In this document: in pieces, positions 44,125 to 57,531 of the stretch
Position numbering within the stretch: position 1 is the first letter of the stretch
Layout of the letters: each line of letters starts with the position of its first letter
DNA from: Breviolum minutum Mf 1.05b.01
Taxonomy: Eukaryota; Sar; Dinophyceae; Suessiales; Symbiodiniaceae
Assembly: GCA_000507305.1 (NCBI GenBank)
Contig: DF239301.1
Coordinates: forward strand, 15,358 to 79,357
Length of the DNA: 64,000 bases
Direction: 5' to 3'
The notes under the pieces: model-generated
Told to the model about the DNA's origin: nothing
Seen by the model: only the letters and a program-made list of their open reading frames with translations
Database searches by the model: none
Translations under genes and position numbers: made by a program

Positions 44125-45488
44125 CTGTATGTGACAAAAAAAAAGTATCTTTTCGGCCAACAGCAATCTGGGTAAAAAACTCTTGGGATGCGCACAAAAA
44201 CAGTTGTGAAGTAAAGGCTTCGCTTGAGATGCCCGAAGCTATGGTGACGAGCAGGGTTGAATGGTAGCATCCCCAAGGGTTTTTAGCAAAACAATTCATC
44301 AACCCAAATTTGAAGGCCGTTGTTTGGGTCGGTTTCCATTACAAAGACCACCAATATTTCATAAGTGAAGGAACCCCCAAAACGGGTTTGGACGTTGAAA
44401 TTGTTTGCCCAGATCAACGTTTGATAGATAGGTAGATAGACAGATTTGATAGATGGATAGATAGATAGCTTGGAAAAATCAAGGGTATCCTGCTGGAAGT
44501 TGTTCGAAAACTGTAGGAAGTTGGATCAATAACTCAATAAACCTGAGCCTTGGTACAAATTTCTGATGAGTTTATAAGGCTTCCAAGAACAAGCGGTTTA
44601 TGAAAGAACCAAAGCTCCATGTAACATGTAACTTGATAGTTTTTTTCACAAAAAAACACTAAGTATCACGATGTACTGGTCTACGTTGTTTATTGGGAGG
44701 TGTTGCCGGTCTTCCACCACCATGCGATGGTAGAAAGGAGCAAACAATAAAAACCACCATGTTTTTTGAAAGCGCTGGCGAAAGACGTCCTTAAATCTGG
44801 GTTAGATTCATGATATATTTATACTTCACCAACCCCCCACATTCCATAGGAATAAAAACATGACTAGCTAGTCAAAATGGGAATCTTCCCCAAATAGGGG
44901 TGAAAATAACAAATATTTGAAACTGGGCACGCTAATTCAGTAGGTTCCGAATCTGTGGGACAAATCCGCAACCTGGTATTCTATCCTATAGGATCCATGG
45001 GACGACCCGGTATATTTACCTACATTTATAGTTGATTTGTATGGCCATTCATGTAGGGAAATATACCAGTCCATACCAGTCCCATGGATCCGTCATGGGT
45101 ATTGAAATAAAACAACCATGAAATGTCCAGGTTTGTTTTTTTTGCACAGCTACCGGACCTGCCGGCCTTACCTTGGGACCCAGTAAGCTTGGAGTTGTTT
45201 CAATGGTCAAGTGTTGATGGTCCCAGCCAAGTGTGGCCAAGTTTATCCCCATTATATTATTCCCTTTTTTTTTGATGAGTTTTCGGTGCACCAAATTTGG
45301 ATCTACCTAAACAATGTAAGAATCCCCAACTCAAAACTACCATAATCTGTCAATTGACATCACAATACCATCGCGGAACGTTCATTGCAGATTGCTGGTG
45401 CCAAAAGTTACCGTTTTTCAGCTCTGTGTGCGTGCTACCTTTCTACAAAAAGGAAGAACATCCAAAAGGATTTGGGGGTAGTTTCCTA

Positions 45489-45585
45489 GTTGGTGGTTTC
45501 AACCCATTTGAAAAATATTAGTCAAATTGGAAATCTTCCCCAGGTAGGGGTGAAAATAAAACATATTTGAGTTGCCACCACCTAG
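45489..45585. mobile_element. TIR element, GTTGGTGG family, introner-like
   Basis: CTA|GTTGGTGGTTTCAACCC...GAGTTGCCACCACCTAG|. Same interior as the 5,665 and 52,251 copies. Confidence 0.75.
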
Positions 45586-45959
45586 TAGTTTCATTTGGTA
45601 AGACAGTTTCAAACAAGTTCTGGAACCCTACATGGTTATTTCACCCACCAAAAACTCACTCCAGTGAAACATCCTTTCAACAAAAATTCATCAAAAATGT
45701 GATCATAATCTTTGGGGGCGGGGTTTCCCTTACATAAGCCGGGTTTTCCCTTACATAGCTCCTTACACCCCCTAAATGGTTATTCACCCAAGTGCTCCAA
45801 ATAAGTTTTTGGAAAAATTGGGTTTTCGTTGAATTTCAAAAGGGATTTTCGCCATGGTGCAATCTCAAGTCGTCACCCGGAAATGTTTCTTCTGCCTGCT
45901 TTCCCAACCGGTTTCGGGGGGTCATGACTCAATGACTCGGGATGATTCGGGCAGAGAGA

Positions 45960-46068
45960 TGATCCAAAGGTTGTAAGCTATGCAAAATTGAACATGAAAC
46001 GTAATGTTGAGCCAAACTTTCGCCATGTCCACCAAAAAACTTTCGCGCGGGCCCCCTCTTCCATAACA
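45960..46068 (-). CDS. Low-confidence exon candidate
   Basis: After ATTTTTTTCTTCATGTTATGGAAG| a frame reads GPARKFFGGHGESLAQHYVS then SLQPLDHLSARIIPS. A second frame (ARAKVFWWTWRKFGSTLRF) is also open. Confidence 0.25.
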
Positions 46069-46167
46069 TGAAGAAAAAAATATATGGACACATAAAAATT
46101 AACATGGAGTGCAAAGAAATCGATGTGTATTTTACATGTGGGTGTTGATCTAAATAAACGTGCCTGG

Positions 46168-46720
46168 GAAAGGTACAATCGCCGATCAACCGCGAATCAA
46201 TCGCGGACCCACAGGTGGCAATCGCGGAGGGATTTTGTTCTTTCCAATGTCATTTGTACAGAAAATGAAATAGATATTTCTATATACACAGAGATATATA
46301 CAAGTCACAACCTTGAAGAAATTGGCAAGAGACGGGGTATGGCCATGGGCCAGTGACTACATTTGGGGGTTCCTCAATCGCCTCACAATCGCGGATCAAT
46401 CGCGGATTTGTCGATCACAAACATGGAAACTAAGTCTACAAAAAGATTGACATTGCAAATGCTGTGTCTGTCTTGGGAAGTAATCTGACTTTCAATAAAA
46501 AAGGAAACAGTAATTGACCGTGCCAAACCCAGCACACAAGACTGCAGCATACTACAAATATGAACAGCAATTCTACAAAGAATGAGTTTCTCCCATATAC
46601 ACAATAGATGACTGCAGCAATCGCATACCAATCGCCGATCAATCGCGATGCAGCGTTTTACAATCGCGGATGTCAAAATATGAAGGCCGATTCATCATTC
46701 TTAGATGTGCATTTGCGATC
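46168..46720. repeat. Clustered AATCGCGGATCAATCGCGG motifs
   Basis: Three clusters (46,168-46,232; 46,375-46,418; 46,614-46,673) carry iterated AATCGCGG, AATCGCCG and GATCAATCGCG words, and a GCGATCGGCG follows at about 46,714. Intervening DNA is unrelated and AT-rich. Confidence 0.8.
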
Positions 46721-47599
46721 GGCGCCCATGTGCATAGTTAATTGATAAGGTAACTGGCTTACAGTGTTACATAGATCGCACATCTTTTCCCCCACGTCTT
46801 TCCGTCCTGTTTCATCCGGAGCTTTTTTTGATTGCGCTCCACCGAGCTTGCCGAGAATTTTTCAAGCGATATTTTTTGGGCATTCCAACAAGTGATCTAG
46901 ACAATCAACAACAGTTTCAGGTACCTAAAAAAGAGGTACTGAAGCTTATTTTCGGCTATTTTCTGGGTGGGGGATTTCCTCCCTTACATAAGCCTTAAAT
47001 CCATACAGCTTTTTTTTGTTGAGGATTCCTCCATTTTAGGTACCAACGAAATGCTAGGTGATACGAGGTGGGTCCAACAAAAACAGCTACTATAAATGGG
47101 ATTGTAGGGATTGTTACTCAGGGGGTACCGTGCAAAAAATCCCAAACCACCAACAAATTTACTATTCCCTAAGAATCATGGGACCCTATTAGGGAGGCGT
47201 TTGGATCTGTATAGCAGGGTTCAGGGATCTCCAAACCACTAGTTTTGAGAAAGGGAGTTTTTGGGATTCCGTGTAGTAAATTGGTGATGTTTTTGCCCGA
47301 GGTACCCCTAAGTAAGAATCCCTTTTCACAAGGGGATCTCAAGGAATCCAAACCACCGGGCCCCCAACAACCAATTTACAATTAGCAGGGTGAAGTTTGA
47401 CAAAGAATATGTTCACAACCGTAGTGGGATGGAACCACAACTACTCATTCCGGGAACAGAAAACATCCTCATTCGGATCGACACCCAAAGTTATGACATC
47501 TTTTTTAACCACAAATAGCTATGATACAACCCTTAGGTCAAAAGATGCTGACGCTCCTAAGATAAATCCAACAAATTGGTGGTTGCAAGGACTTACAAG

Positions 47600-47730
47600 G
47601 AGATTCTTAAAGGGGGGGGGGNGGGGATGTCCAAAGGAAAATCATCTTTCCAAAAGTTTTCTACGATTCCTTAAGGTTCCCTAACAAACCTCCTTTCGCT
47701 TGGACCCCCCCCCCTTGCAGCCCCCCAAAA
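47600..47730. other. Homopolymer G/C tracts with an assembly N
   Basis: G-run with N at 47,622 and a C-run near 47,705. No gene seen. The N marks low sequence certainty. Confidence 0.7.
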
Positions 47731-50600
47731 AAGTCAGCCGCACTTCTAGTGGATTACACCCTAAAGTATTTGATCATCAATCACCTGAGGAGCTATCAGG
47801 TCTATGATAATCTAAAATACGATGTTCAAAAATTTGCCATAAGTAATAGGTTTAGTAACAGTCTCGGGAAGCCTGTATACCAAACAGCAAGAATGAACCC
47901 TGGTCATTTCTGTGGAAGAGTGAGGGGATACATCAAAACGAATGGATTTTTGTACGCCAAAATTGTCAACTAAGCTTAGATTTGTATGTTGAACCTGCAA
48001 AGCATGTTTGGTGATTGGAAAAAATGACAAAAATCTTCTTCCAAAGTGGTGCAAAATGGTGATTTACCTTGGTAGAAAGTAAACAAGCACTTTTTTTTAA
48101 AGCCTAGAATTCGTCTTCGGCCTTGGGCAAGCTCTGCAGAGTTTTTGTTCGCGCGAAAATGGATGGCTCCAAATGGGACCATAGGTGCTCCGGGTGAAAA
48201 TTCCAAAAATATTTGAGTTGCCACCACCTAGAAATAGAATGACCGGTTGAAATCTTGTATGTTCAAGAAATTATGGTGAAAAAGATAGGTTGATTCTCAG
48301 GCTTCCAAATTCTAGGCCCATGTACTGTATGCTGATACCATAAGTACCCGAGCATCTTTCAGTAGGGGATCTCCAAAAAAAAGATCCACGCAAATTCCCA
48401 ATGACGCAGAGCCACATGTCATTCTGAGTCAGTAACATGTCTGGCCATGCATTTGGGCAAAAGAACGTGGCTTCTTTGTCTTGCAAAACACATGTTTGTT
48501 TCCGGAAACTGTTCATGGACTAATCATACAAAGCCCTGCACCTATCATCGACATTACTTGTGAATATCACACGTTATCATCACATCATTATCACATGATT
48601 ACGACATTATTTAACTGTTTAGAAACTAGTAACTAATTTAGATATATTATATAGATGGGTGTATCAGCCATACATGAGGGAATACATGGTATATCTCGGC
48701 ATAGAAGCGGAGTTGTCCAACCCACTCCCTAAAACTATCATCTTACATTGCTGTTTGTTTTAGGGAGTGTAACATGGCAACCCTTAGGTCCCCTGCTAAA
48801 AGATAAACTTTTAGCGGGTTTCATATATCCGCTGGTCGTGCATGTTGCACAGGTAAAATCCCACTAAACTCAAAGGAACTAAGGGAATGTTCGGCTAACC
48901 TAAGATGTGCCATATCCATGAGGATGATGTGTAAACATTGGGCACCCGCCTAAACACTGGAAAAACCTCTGGATCATGAATTGCCTTCTGAATAGATCTG
49001 TTAACCCACCGTGAACCAGGGTTTTGGCGGGGCGACCACCATGTAAACATCTGAACCAACCGGCCTTTTGGTCGAAATTTTGAAGAGAATAGTTACGGGG
49101 GGGGCAGTAGTACAAAGTTCAAAAGTTCAGGGGGGGCTGTGGAGATCTTGTTGCTTCCGAAAAGGGGACCCCTAATGGCTGTTCAGTCAACCTACAGCCC
49201 CCAAATCCACGTACCCCCGGCAAGAAAAAGCAAGCCCTATGAAGGGTGCGGCATATTAAGCATTGGTTTGCCGGAATAAGACCGTGGAAAAAGCCCTGGA
49301 TTTCTGAGGGGGTACGTTTAGGGGGGGTAGGTTGACCAGTCATGGGAAATCCAAGCATACCCCTCCCCTGGCTGCCACCTGCTGGGAAATAGCTAAGGCC
49401 TCCTTAAGGGAGTATCAGTCACCTTACTAAGGCCTTATTTCAAGGGGAGTGGGAATTGAGGGCGGGGGGGGGGGGTGCCCCTTAGATTTCCATGATCAAA
49501 GATGTTCAGAATCGCCAAAGAAAATTTATTCCAGAATTTTGAATTCTAATGTGAAGCACCAGGGATGGTCAAAGGATCTTCATGCGGCCCAAAAAAAAAC
49601 ACCAGGTTCTTATTCCATCAAAATAGGAATCAACTTGTATCTCAAAAGCAAAACATGGAAATCTTCCCACCCAACAAGAAAGTTGCCACAGCTTTTCTTT
49701 GGCTTCTCCTCACCTCTTGCCATTGTTTTTTTGCCCAAAAAACATGGGCGAAAAGCACCCAGGGTGCAGCTCTCATAAGCCCCTTTTGGCGCAAAGAGAA
49801 AAGAGATTCGCGTCTGCGAAGACTTTTTGGTATGACCGGGAAGTCAAAAAAAAAAACATCAAAAATGACGAATTTCTAATTCATTCTTTGTGAACCACTC
49901 AAATGAATGTGATCTTTCCCCAAAAATAATCAAAGTTCTGCATCGTGTGACCTGTTCATTGGAAAATAAGCTTGCTAAATTCACATATCTAAAATCTGGC
50001 CAAATTATAACATTTCACCAACCTAGATTCGATTTCCGGGATTTCCCCCTTCCTCATTTACACATTTTCGGGGCACAAAACTCGTGTGAAGTCGCGACCG
50101 AATGTGACAAGACATCTCTAAAAATGCCATGGATTTCTTTTTGAACTTCCGGGCGCAAAATTCATGAAAACTTCCCTGAAGAAGTTTTTTGGAGGCTGCC
50201 ACAGCGAGACGGCGTTTGGAGTTTTTTTTTTTTAGACGGCACGGTTTTTTTTTGTTTTTTGTTTAAAGTTGAGACCGTGATGATTTTCGGCCAAAAAAAA
50301 ACTCACCAAAACAACCGCCCTAAGGATCCTGACCCCTCAAAACTGGCTATTTTGAGGACCCTACCCTTGCTATACTGGTTCAAACCCTTCCATTGCAGGG
50401 TCCAATGATCCTTAGGGCGGGAAAAAATGCATTTTACCTGATAAAAAGTTTGGGGAAGATGAGTTCCATGTATATAAATAAATGATTGCATTAGGGACTG
50501 CATTTATTTATCCCAAATGGTGATCTTTTGTTTATATCCAAAAAAAAATATACATGTGAAAACTGATTCCATTGAAATTTGGAGCTTTTTTTGTGGTGAG
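47731..50600. other. Non-coding repeat-rich interval
   Basis: Contains fragments of the CTACCATGGTAAA...TTTTTCCA element (about 47,994-48,075) and other TIR fragments (e.g. 48,205, 48,725-48,770). No exon has both a frame and splice sites that convince me. Confidence 0.5.
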
Positions 50601-51836
50601 AGATTCTCTCTGTTCACCATGAAAACTGATTCCATTGAAACTTCGGCCTATTTTCAGGGGCAATAAAAAACGTACGTTCGGTTTGGGAAGGTTTTTTTCT
50701 CCCAAAATCAGGCTATGGAACATCGCTTTGCCTCCCAATTTGTGTGCCCAAAAATTCCCACTTTCCCCCAAAATCCCCCGCCGCAGCAACTCCCAAAAGT
50801 CCCAAAAGTTTTCCGTCGCCTTTCGGCGAGAAAGAAAGTTCGCAGCTTCAAAAAAACGCCGGTTCCGCTGATGGTGATGACGGTTCAGATGGTGGATTAC
50901 GCAAAAATCCTCCGAAAATACAGCCTGATTTATAACTGAAGTATGTATATATGTTTGCATAAGATGCTTGGAAAAAGTGACGAAAATATCCCTACCAAAT
51001 CTTGGCTTAATATGGTGATGCACCATGGTAGAAAGGAAAAATAACCGTAAGCACACAAAAGGAATCGGTGTAGTTGTTTTCTCGCTTCTAAGCAAAAAAA
51101 ATTAGGTTCAATTTCTTTTGAAAGCCAATTAGCGGCTAAATAAAAGTGTGTCTCTCAAAAAAATGGAGGGGCACTTGGATTTTAGAGGTTTACAAATCTT
51201 AGGACGAGGCCATGAATCATGGTGATCCTTAGGGCCTGTTCATGAAAACCCAAGACCCACCGAATCCGAGGTGTTTTGTTGGGACTACTGTGCTAGGGTG
51301 TTCGGCTGGGTTCGTGATCATAACGATTGTTGGTAAATTGGCGGCTCTTTCCCCTATTTAGGGGAAGTAAACAACCTACTTATATAGGGGGTTATATACA
51401 GCTTTTCCAATTACAGTACTAAGTAGCGGCTGGACATCCCAGTGTTCCCTGCAAAGATCTATACTAACTTGTATCCACCAAGCCTATAAAATGCCGTGAG
51501 GGATTCAAGGGAAAAATCAAAGGTGTTATGAACGCCCCAAGTTTTTGGGGACCATCAGTGACAATAATCCATCAGTGACAAGAAAAATGATGGAAGTGGT
51601 CGGTTGTGCAGTTGGTGAAGATTCGGTTACTTTCTAATCAAAGAATGGGCAATCAAAAAAAAACACATCTACTTTTCCAAGCATTTCCTGAAAAACTGCT
51701 AACCGCATGCTGGGTGTTTCAACATCCCAAAACATCCTTAGAGTTCCTTGTTTTTATCTGTTCATCTCGTGGTAGAAAAGAAGCCGGATCAAAACTCAGC
51801 AAACAAAGCAAACCCATATCTCAATGGAGTTTCCTG

Positions 51837-51976
51837 GTTGTTCTTAATAGGTGGGATCGGTAGCATAGAAGCACCCAATTGGCAATAAATAAGTGGTATA
51901 TAAGTGGCATAAACTGCCAATTGGGTGATTATATATATATATATATATATCACCTACCACCTATTAAGGGAACCAG
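51837..51976. mobile_element. TIR element, CTGGTT..TTAATAGG family, introner-like
   Basis: CTG|GTTGTTCTTAATAGGTGG...CCACCTATTAAGGGAACCAG| with an AT-rich interior like the 7,114 copy. Confidence 0.75.
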
Positions 51977-52250
51977 AAACAGCTCTTGAATATCTTTCTC
52001 GGTATTTTGTAGAATCTAAGGAAATCTCCAACAAAACGGACCTACTGAACGGACCCCCTCTGAGAGACCTGAGCCGATGGTTTTCGGTGCCAGGAAAATT
52101 TGTTGATGGATTAGAATACAAATTTTTGGGATGTTCCTAAGAAGACCATATGGGTGTTTCCGAAAATAGTGGGTTTTCCCCCCAAATCATCCATTTGAAA
52201 AGTTTATGTTGAACATACTTCATTCATATATTGGTTGTATAACCCAGCTG

Positions 52251-52345
52251 GTTGGTGGTTTCAACCCATCTGAAAAATATTAATCAAATTGGAAATCTTC
52301 CCCAAGTAGGGTTGAACATAACAAATATTTGAAACCACCAACCAG
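52251..52345. mobile_element. TIR element, GTTGGTGG family, introner-like
   Basis: CTG|GTTGGTGGTTTCAACCC...TTGAAACCACCAACCAG|. Near-perfect inverted ends. Confidence 0.78.
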
Positions 52346-52577
52346 TTTTGGATGTTCCTAAGAAGACCCATACGGAACAGCAGTTCCATTAATTACCCAA
52401 GAGCAACTACTTCACAAATTTGGGAAGTGTACGAAAACCCTTAAACGTTAAATCTCACTAATACACAAATATCCATGATTGTCCAAAACCATTCAACCAA
52501 CCCCCCATCCAGCTTGAAAGCTTTAAATTTTGCGCGCTTTCAGGTCCAGTCACACCATGATGGTTCAGCCGGGTTAC

Positions 52578-52676
52578 CAGCGATAGGGTCCCGGAAGTGA
52601 GTTGCATCATCTTCCCCAACCCATTGAACGTTCAAAGCTGATTTTTCAGCTGCACCTTTGAGTAGATTACCGATTT
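52578..52676 (-). CDS. Exon, 32 codons
   Basis: Acceptor AACTTCGGCAG| at 52,677, donor ATCGCTG|GTAACC at 52,577. IGNLLKGAAEKSALNVQWVG then EDDATHFRDPIA. It might start further upstream (to about 52,712). Helical, with acidic end. Family not named. Confidence 0.5.
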
Positions 52677-52744
52677 CTGCCGAAGTTTTCTTCAGAAAGT
52701 TTCTTCCACTTCAGAACCGGATGGGTCGTAGCATACCTGATGTT

Positions 52745-52842
52745 TAAACCCATAGGATCCATGGGACTGGTATACAAACCTACATTTACCATAAAAATCA
52801 ACCAAATGTAGGTAAATATACCAGTCCCATGGATCCTATGGG
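52745..52842. mobile_element. Long near-perfect inverted repeat
   Basis: CCCATAGGATCCATGGGACTGGTA and its inverse flank a short loop. An inner CTG|GTATA...TATACCAG| is also GT/AG symmetric. Relatives at 44,985-45,092, 36,890-36,990 and 62,905-63,005. Confidence 0.8.
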
Positions 52843-53388
52843 AAACAAATCGTTCGGTTGAGAGTTGCGAGAATCGGGGGGGTTTTCCCCAGGATGCGAA
52901 TGGCCGATGGATTTTGATGGACACATATTGACGAACATGACGGTTTCTTCAAAAACCATGGGATTTTTTGGGTGGGATTTCCAAGGTGAAAAACCTGGCA
53001 TTTTTCACCGGAGGGTACCAGGTACCAAATTTTTGGAGGTGTACCGTACCTTATTAGGGCGGTTTTACTGGGATGGGGGATTTCCTCACAGAAAAGTCCG
53101 AATTCATGCTCGAGAGACAGTGGAAAAAGTTTCCGGCCACGTCTATAAGAAGAAGCTACCAAAGAGCTGACTTATATCCAAGCAACAAAAATACTGGAAT
53201 ACCTTTTCAGGGGTCATATTACAAACCCAAACAATGCATTATTAGATCTATTAGAAGGGGAAACCATCAAAATGACCATACATGTGCATTGTTTGATCTC
53301 CCAAAAATTGGTAATTTAATAACCCTTGCTTTTTGAAATTGATAACTTTTGAGAGTAAAACATACCCCTTGATTTTTTTTGGGAACTT

Positions 53389-53454
53389 ACCTGCAAAATT
53401 CAAAACATATTTTTGACTAGACCTTTTTGTATCAATGGATGCCCCAGGATGTTT
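53389..53454 (-). CDS. Low-confidence exon candidate
   Basis: After AAATCCAAG| a frame reads FKHPGASIDTKRSSQKYVLN then FA, ending at a strong donor TTTGCAG|GTAAGT (or TTTGCAG is itself an acceptor). Confidence 0.3.
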
Positions 53455-54262
53455 AAACACTTGGATTTGCTCAAGATGTTTGGAAAAAGAAAACACACTC
53501 TCCCAAATGGTGGTTTTTGTCATAGTGATCTACCTTGGTAGAAAAAAACAAAATCACCAAAAAACATGTCTCATGACCAGTATGTTAATATTTTGCTTGG
53601 ATTATAAACTAGGGTGTGCATGGAAGTTGGTAGCGACCGTCAGTAAGTTGGCTTATTTCACCTATTTAGGGGACCTGCAACCTACTTATATAGGGGTGAT
53701 AATCCATTTACTAAGTACCATGCACATTCCAGTATCCACATGTATATAGCCACATGTTCTACCCCATCCCCCGAAAAAAAAAATAATAATAATAATTTCC
53801 TGAATTTCAGTGTGACTTGACCCGTTTCCATCCCAACTTGACTACTCTGTGATATTGAGAATTCTAGGGTTCTTTAGCTCCTCATGTAGTAGTAAATTTT
53901 TATCATCCCTGCCTCCTTTGCTCCCCCAATATCACAGGGTTTTTGTTCTGCCGCTCCATCTGCGACTGTACACTACCTCTACGAAGTGTAAGTAGTGAAC
54001 AAATGCCAATATCACAGGGTTTTTAATATGGTTTCAAGGTGCCTGGGAAGATTGGAAATCGTGATCCAAGGGATCTTTGAAGCCTTGCGATAGGGTCTCG
54101 ACATCCACCTCGAGCGGCGTCAATTTTTTTTCGTCGGAATTTTTCCATGGGTATTTCTCCGGTGATTTGGAGGTTGTTTTTTGAAACGAATCTTGGGAAA
54201 AATCAGGAGATTTCGAGGGGAAAAAGCACAGGAACGGAAAAAAAACGGTGGAGGGGGTGGTA

Positions 54263-54369
54263 CTGTTGATGGAAGAAATCCTGCACCACCTAACATGTAT
54301 AAAACCCTGTAAGTAATGCGATATTTACCATATCCACTGGTGAACGCCGGATTTCTGAACCATCAACAG
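54263..54369. mobile_element. TIR element, CTGTTGATGG family, introner-like
   Basis: CTGTTGATGGAAGAAATCC...GGATTTCTGAACCATCAACAG. GT/AG termini inside the inverted ends. Confidence 0.75.
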
Positions 54370-54555
54370 CATGAAATCTCTTGTGAGGAAAAATGAGAGA
54401 ATAGGGACTATAACTAAGGGAACAGAGTGCATACCTTGCAAGGTGATACGTTGAACACCGTTGCAAGCCTTGTAAGATACGTTGGAACATATTTCCAAGC
54501 ATATTCCCCCTCCAAATGGTGATTCTCGTCCCATCATAGGAGCTGGAGGAACCAT

Positions 54556-54572
54556 AAACAACGACAACAACG

Positions 54573-54627
<55 letters not shown>
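54556..54627. repeat. (AAC)n microsatellite
   Basis: About 24 AAC units. Poly-Asn, poly-Val and poly-Leu frames across it are artefacts. Confidence 0.95.
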
Positions 54628-54699
54628 ACAGCAACAGACAAAAACACAGTTTCAGATGGGTGAATTCTCATCCTGGACATTAGGTGGAGTATTCTAGGA

Positions 54700-55990
54700 T
54701 GGATGGCAGAGTGTGAAGAACAACCACCACCACCCTCCCAAACAAAACGAAATCAATGGAGTTTCCTGGATTCCTTAAGTGAAAAAAGACAAAAAACGTC
54801 TTCCAGCTATCATTTTTCAGGGACTATGTTAGTTTTCGGAGGAGTAGGGAAGGTATAGGGAAGGTGGTTTCCCAATAAAATACAAGTCGGTCGTCAAATT
54901 TCATTCACTTATCCAAGTATATGTATATGTACCATTGGCCCCCAAAACCTAGATCTTTTAGAGGTTTTTATGGTAAATAACCGGGTTTTTAGGTGGCCAA
55001 AATTTGGCAATTTTTCATGGTTTTGGGGGGCTCATGGTATGTATATACAGTACATATAGGTTTCAAAAGATCACCAGCTACAGTTACACCCTGAAGTTTT
55101 GATATGTTTTTCCCCCAAACTGGTGGTTTGCGTCGATGTTTAAATTTCCTTCTGCAAGGAGGCAGTTTCAGGTTTCATGTTAGATTTTGGGGGTGTACAC
55201 TACTTGGAGGATCATCCCAGCTAGTAAGTGATCAGTAACCCCCATTTATAAGCCATGAAACGGCCATTTGGAAGGGGAATACTCCGAGTTAGGGGACTTA
55301 CGATCACCACTGTTATTAACCCATACATGGGATGATCCTCCACGTACAGTACCAAGTTCATGAGGAGAAAAAAACGCAAAATGCAAGATCTGCGCCGTTT
55401 TTATGCCGTTTTTTGGGGTAGAGAAGAAATGTTAAAAATCCCACCAACCCCCAGCTCTTGACCATATTAACCCTTGGAGTGTTGTTGTCTGAATGGTTAC
55501 AAGAAATCACCAAACTACACTCCCTGAAACTAACAGCTTGCACCCGAAAATAAATGAGCCACAAAAAAAACCTTATCACTTTCCATTATACTGGATGGTT
55601 AATAGGGTTCCTTATAATGGTTTATTATAATCCCGAATAATCCCTATATACCTGGGTAGGATTTCATCCCCTATATAACCCAACCAACCAGGATTTTTTT
55701 AATTGCTCAAATGGTTGGAAGGTGCAATTCCTTTTGGGATGGCCTATTTTCAGTTGCTTAGTTTCACGGAGTGGAAAATTGCCATCAGATTTGTCAATGT
55801 CACCACCCTCCATTTTTCTTTACAAAATCAACGCATTCATTGAAGCTTTGCCGGTATATCTTACAGATATATATATATACCCTGGAAGTCCAACCACCAT
55901 TTTTTATAGGTTGGTTTCCGAACCACCATTATTTTAGTAGGGATTTATCATCTTCCAAAAGGAACCACCATTTTTAAAATGGTGGTTGAT
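54700..55990. other. Non-coding, several TIR elements
   Basis: TIR elements at about 55,090-55,195, 55,203-55,343 (TTGGAGGATCATCCCA ends) and 55,553-55,715 (TGAGCCACAAAAAAAACC...TTGCTCAAA). No supported exon. Confidence 0.55.
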
Positions 55991-56048
55991 ATATATATAT
56001 AGGCAAATATCATGAAATGAATTTTTCTTGCCAGGAAAAAAACAAAAC

Positions 56049-56189
56049 GTCTGCCGTTTCCAAGGCGCCACGGCTTGAAACGGCACGATAAACCGATGCA
56101 ACGACGGTTCCTGGAATTTTCGAGGCGCCGAAAGCGGTTTTCAGCGTCGTGACCGGTTCGTCCATCATGGCAAATTGTCTCATGAGAAT
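56049..56189 (-). CDS. Exon, 47 codons
   Basis: Strong acceptor ATTTTTTTTTTCAAG| at 56,190, donor GCAGAC|GTTTTG at 56,048. 141 nt, phase 0/0: ILMRQFAMMDEPVTTLKTAF, GASKIPGTVVASVYRAVSSR, GALETAD. GC-rich island. Function unknown. Confidence 0.55.
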
Positions 56190-56574
56190 CTTGAAAAAAA
56201 AAATACCAATATCAGTGGGTAGTAGCCTAAACAACCATCTGGCCATTGGTCCGGATCATCCCATGACGGACGTTTTTGTGGTGAATCACCATGGTTAGTT
56301 TTTGTTCCGTAACTGGAGTTGTGGCACCAATAATAAAAATAGCTTATAAATTGTGGTGATCCATGTCCTACTTACATGTCCCTGGGCCCTTGAAAGAAGG
56401 CCCTTAATTTTTGGCCTAAAAGGGACTCTTGGTCCAGTGGTTCAGAATCTCTTAATTTTCGGCCGGAAAAGATTTCCTGGAATTTGGTGGCATTGGGGAG
56501 GTTTACCTCAAGCAAATTCCTCCTGAGCAGGGAAGATCATTAGAGAAAACCTATCCCCAAAAAACATGTCGTAC

Positions 56575-56680
56575 CCTTTGGTATACTAACATAGCAATGG
56601 AAAAAACACCATTTTCAATAGGAAATACATCTTCAAAGGGTCCATTTTCCATTGCTATGTTAGTTTACCGGAGTGTAGTT
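56575..56680. mobile_element. TIR element, GTATACTAACATAGC family
   Basis: TTGGTATACTAACATAGCAATGG mirrors CCATTGCTATGTTAGTTTACCGG. Confidence 0.7.
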
Positions 56681-57531
56681 TGAAAACACTTTTCGTTTGA
56701 AGTTTACACCGTCGTGGAAATTCAAGAGATATGTTTTAAAGTCCAACTTGCAGTTGGAGAATAAGAAGTAAGAATGGCAATGCAATCTTTCAAGCAATAT
56801 GATACAAAAGATGTTTTACAAGTGCTTGGATCAGAAATTGTTCTGGTAACAAACATATTTGTCTGTCTTATCTGGAATTTAACACCCTTTTCAGTGGTGT
56901 TAAGCTGTAAAACTTCAGGGGTGTAACCACTTTCTATATTTACTACGAATCCCCTAGAGCTTGCGAACCCAATCTTTTTGTGATGTCAAAAAATGACAAG
57001 AAATGAACAATACTGGAGGACCATACTGGGTGCGTCTTCGCCTTAAGAATTGGATTTAGATAAGAAGAGCTGTGATCAAAATTATCTAAATTAAGTAAGT
57101 GGGCTATAACCCCAATATATCCCATTTCTAAGTAGGCTATAACCCATTTACTAACCATTTACTAACTTCCTGAGACATCCACATATACCCCTCCTGAAAC
57201 TAACATGGCAGGCTGGAAAATGACCATTCCACTTTCAAATGCTTGGTTTTCCAGTCAGTTATGTTAGGTTTCAGGGGGGTAATATTTGTGAAAATTATGT
57301 TTAGTAGTTGGTATGTTATTTTCACTTCAGTACTTGATTTAAACAATTGTCTTTCGTGAGTATGTTCATCAATACAACCATGTCCACGTCATTGATTCTT
57401 ATTGTCAAATTGAATGCTCATACATAATCAGATGGTTTACTAGGTAATTGATTTTTTCTGTAAATTTATCTACACCCTCTAATGTATGTTAAATGTCTAA
57501 ACCGTAAATATTCACACAATTTCTTCAGAAC

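Noticed and set aside
50744-50935. Plus-strand Pro/Ser-rich frame SPKSFPSPFGEKESSQLQKN
   Set aside because: Protein-like in composition, but no acceptor or donor pair and no linked exon.
54290-54697. Poly-Val/Leu/Asn frames
   Set aside because: Translations of the (AAC)n microsatellite and a TIR element.
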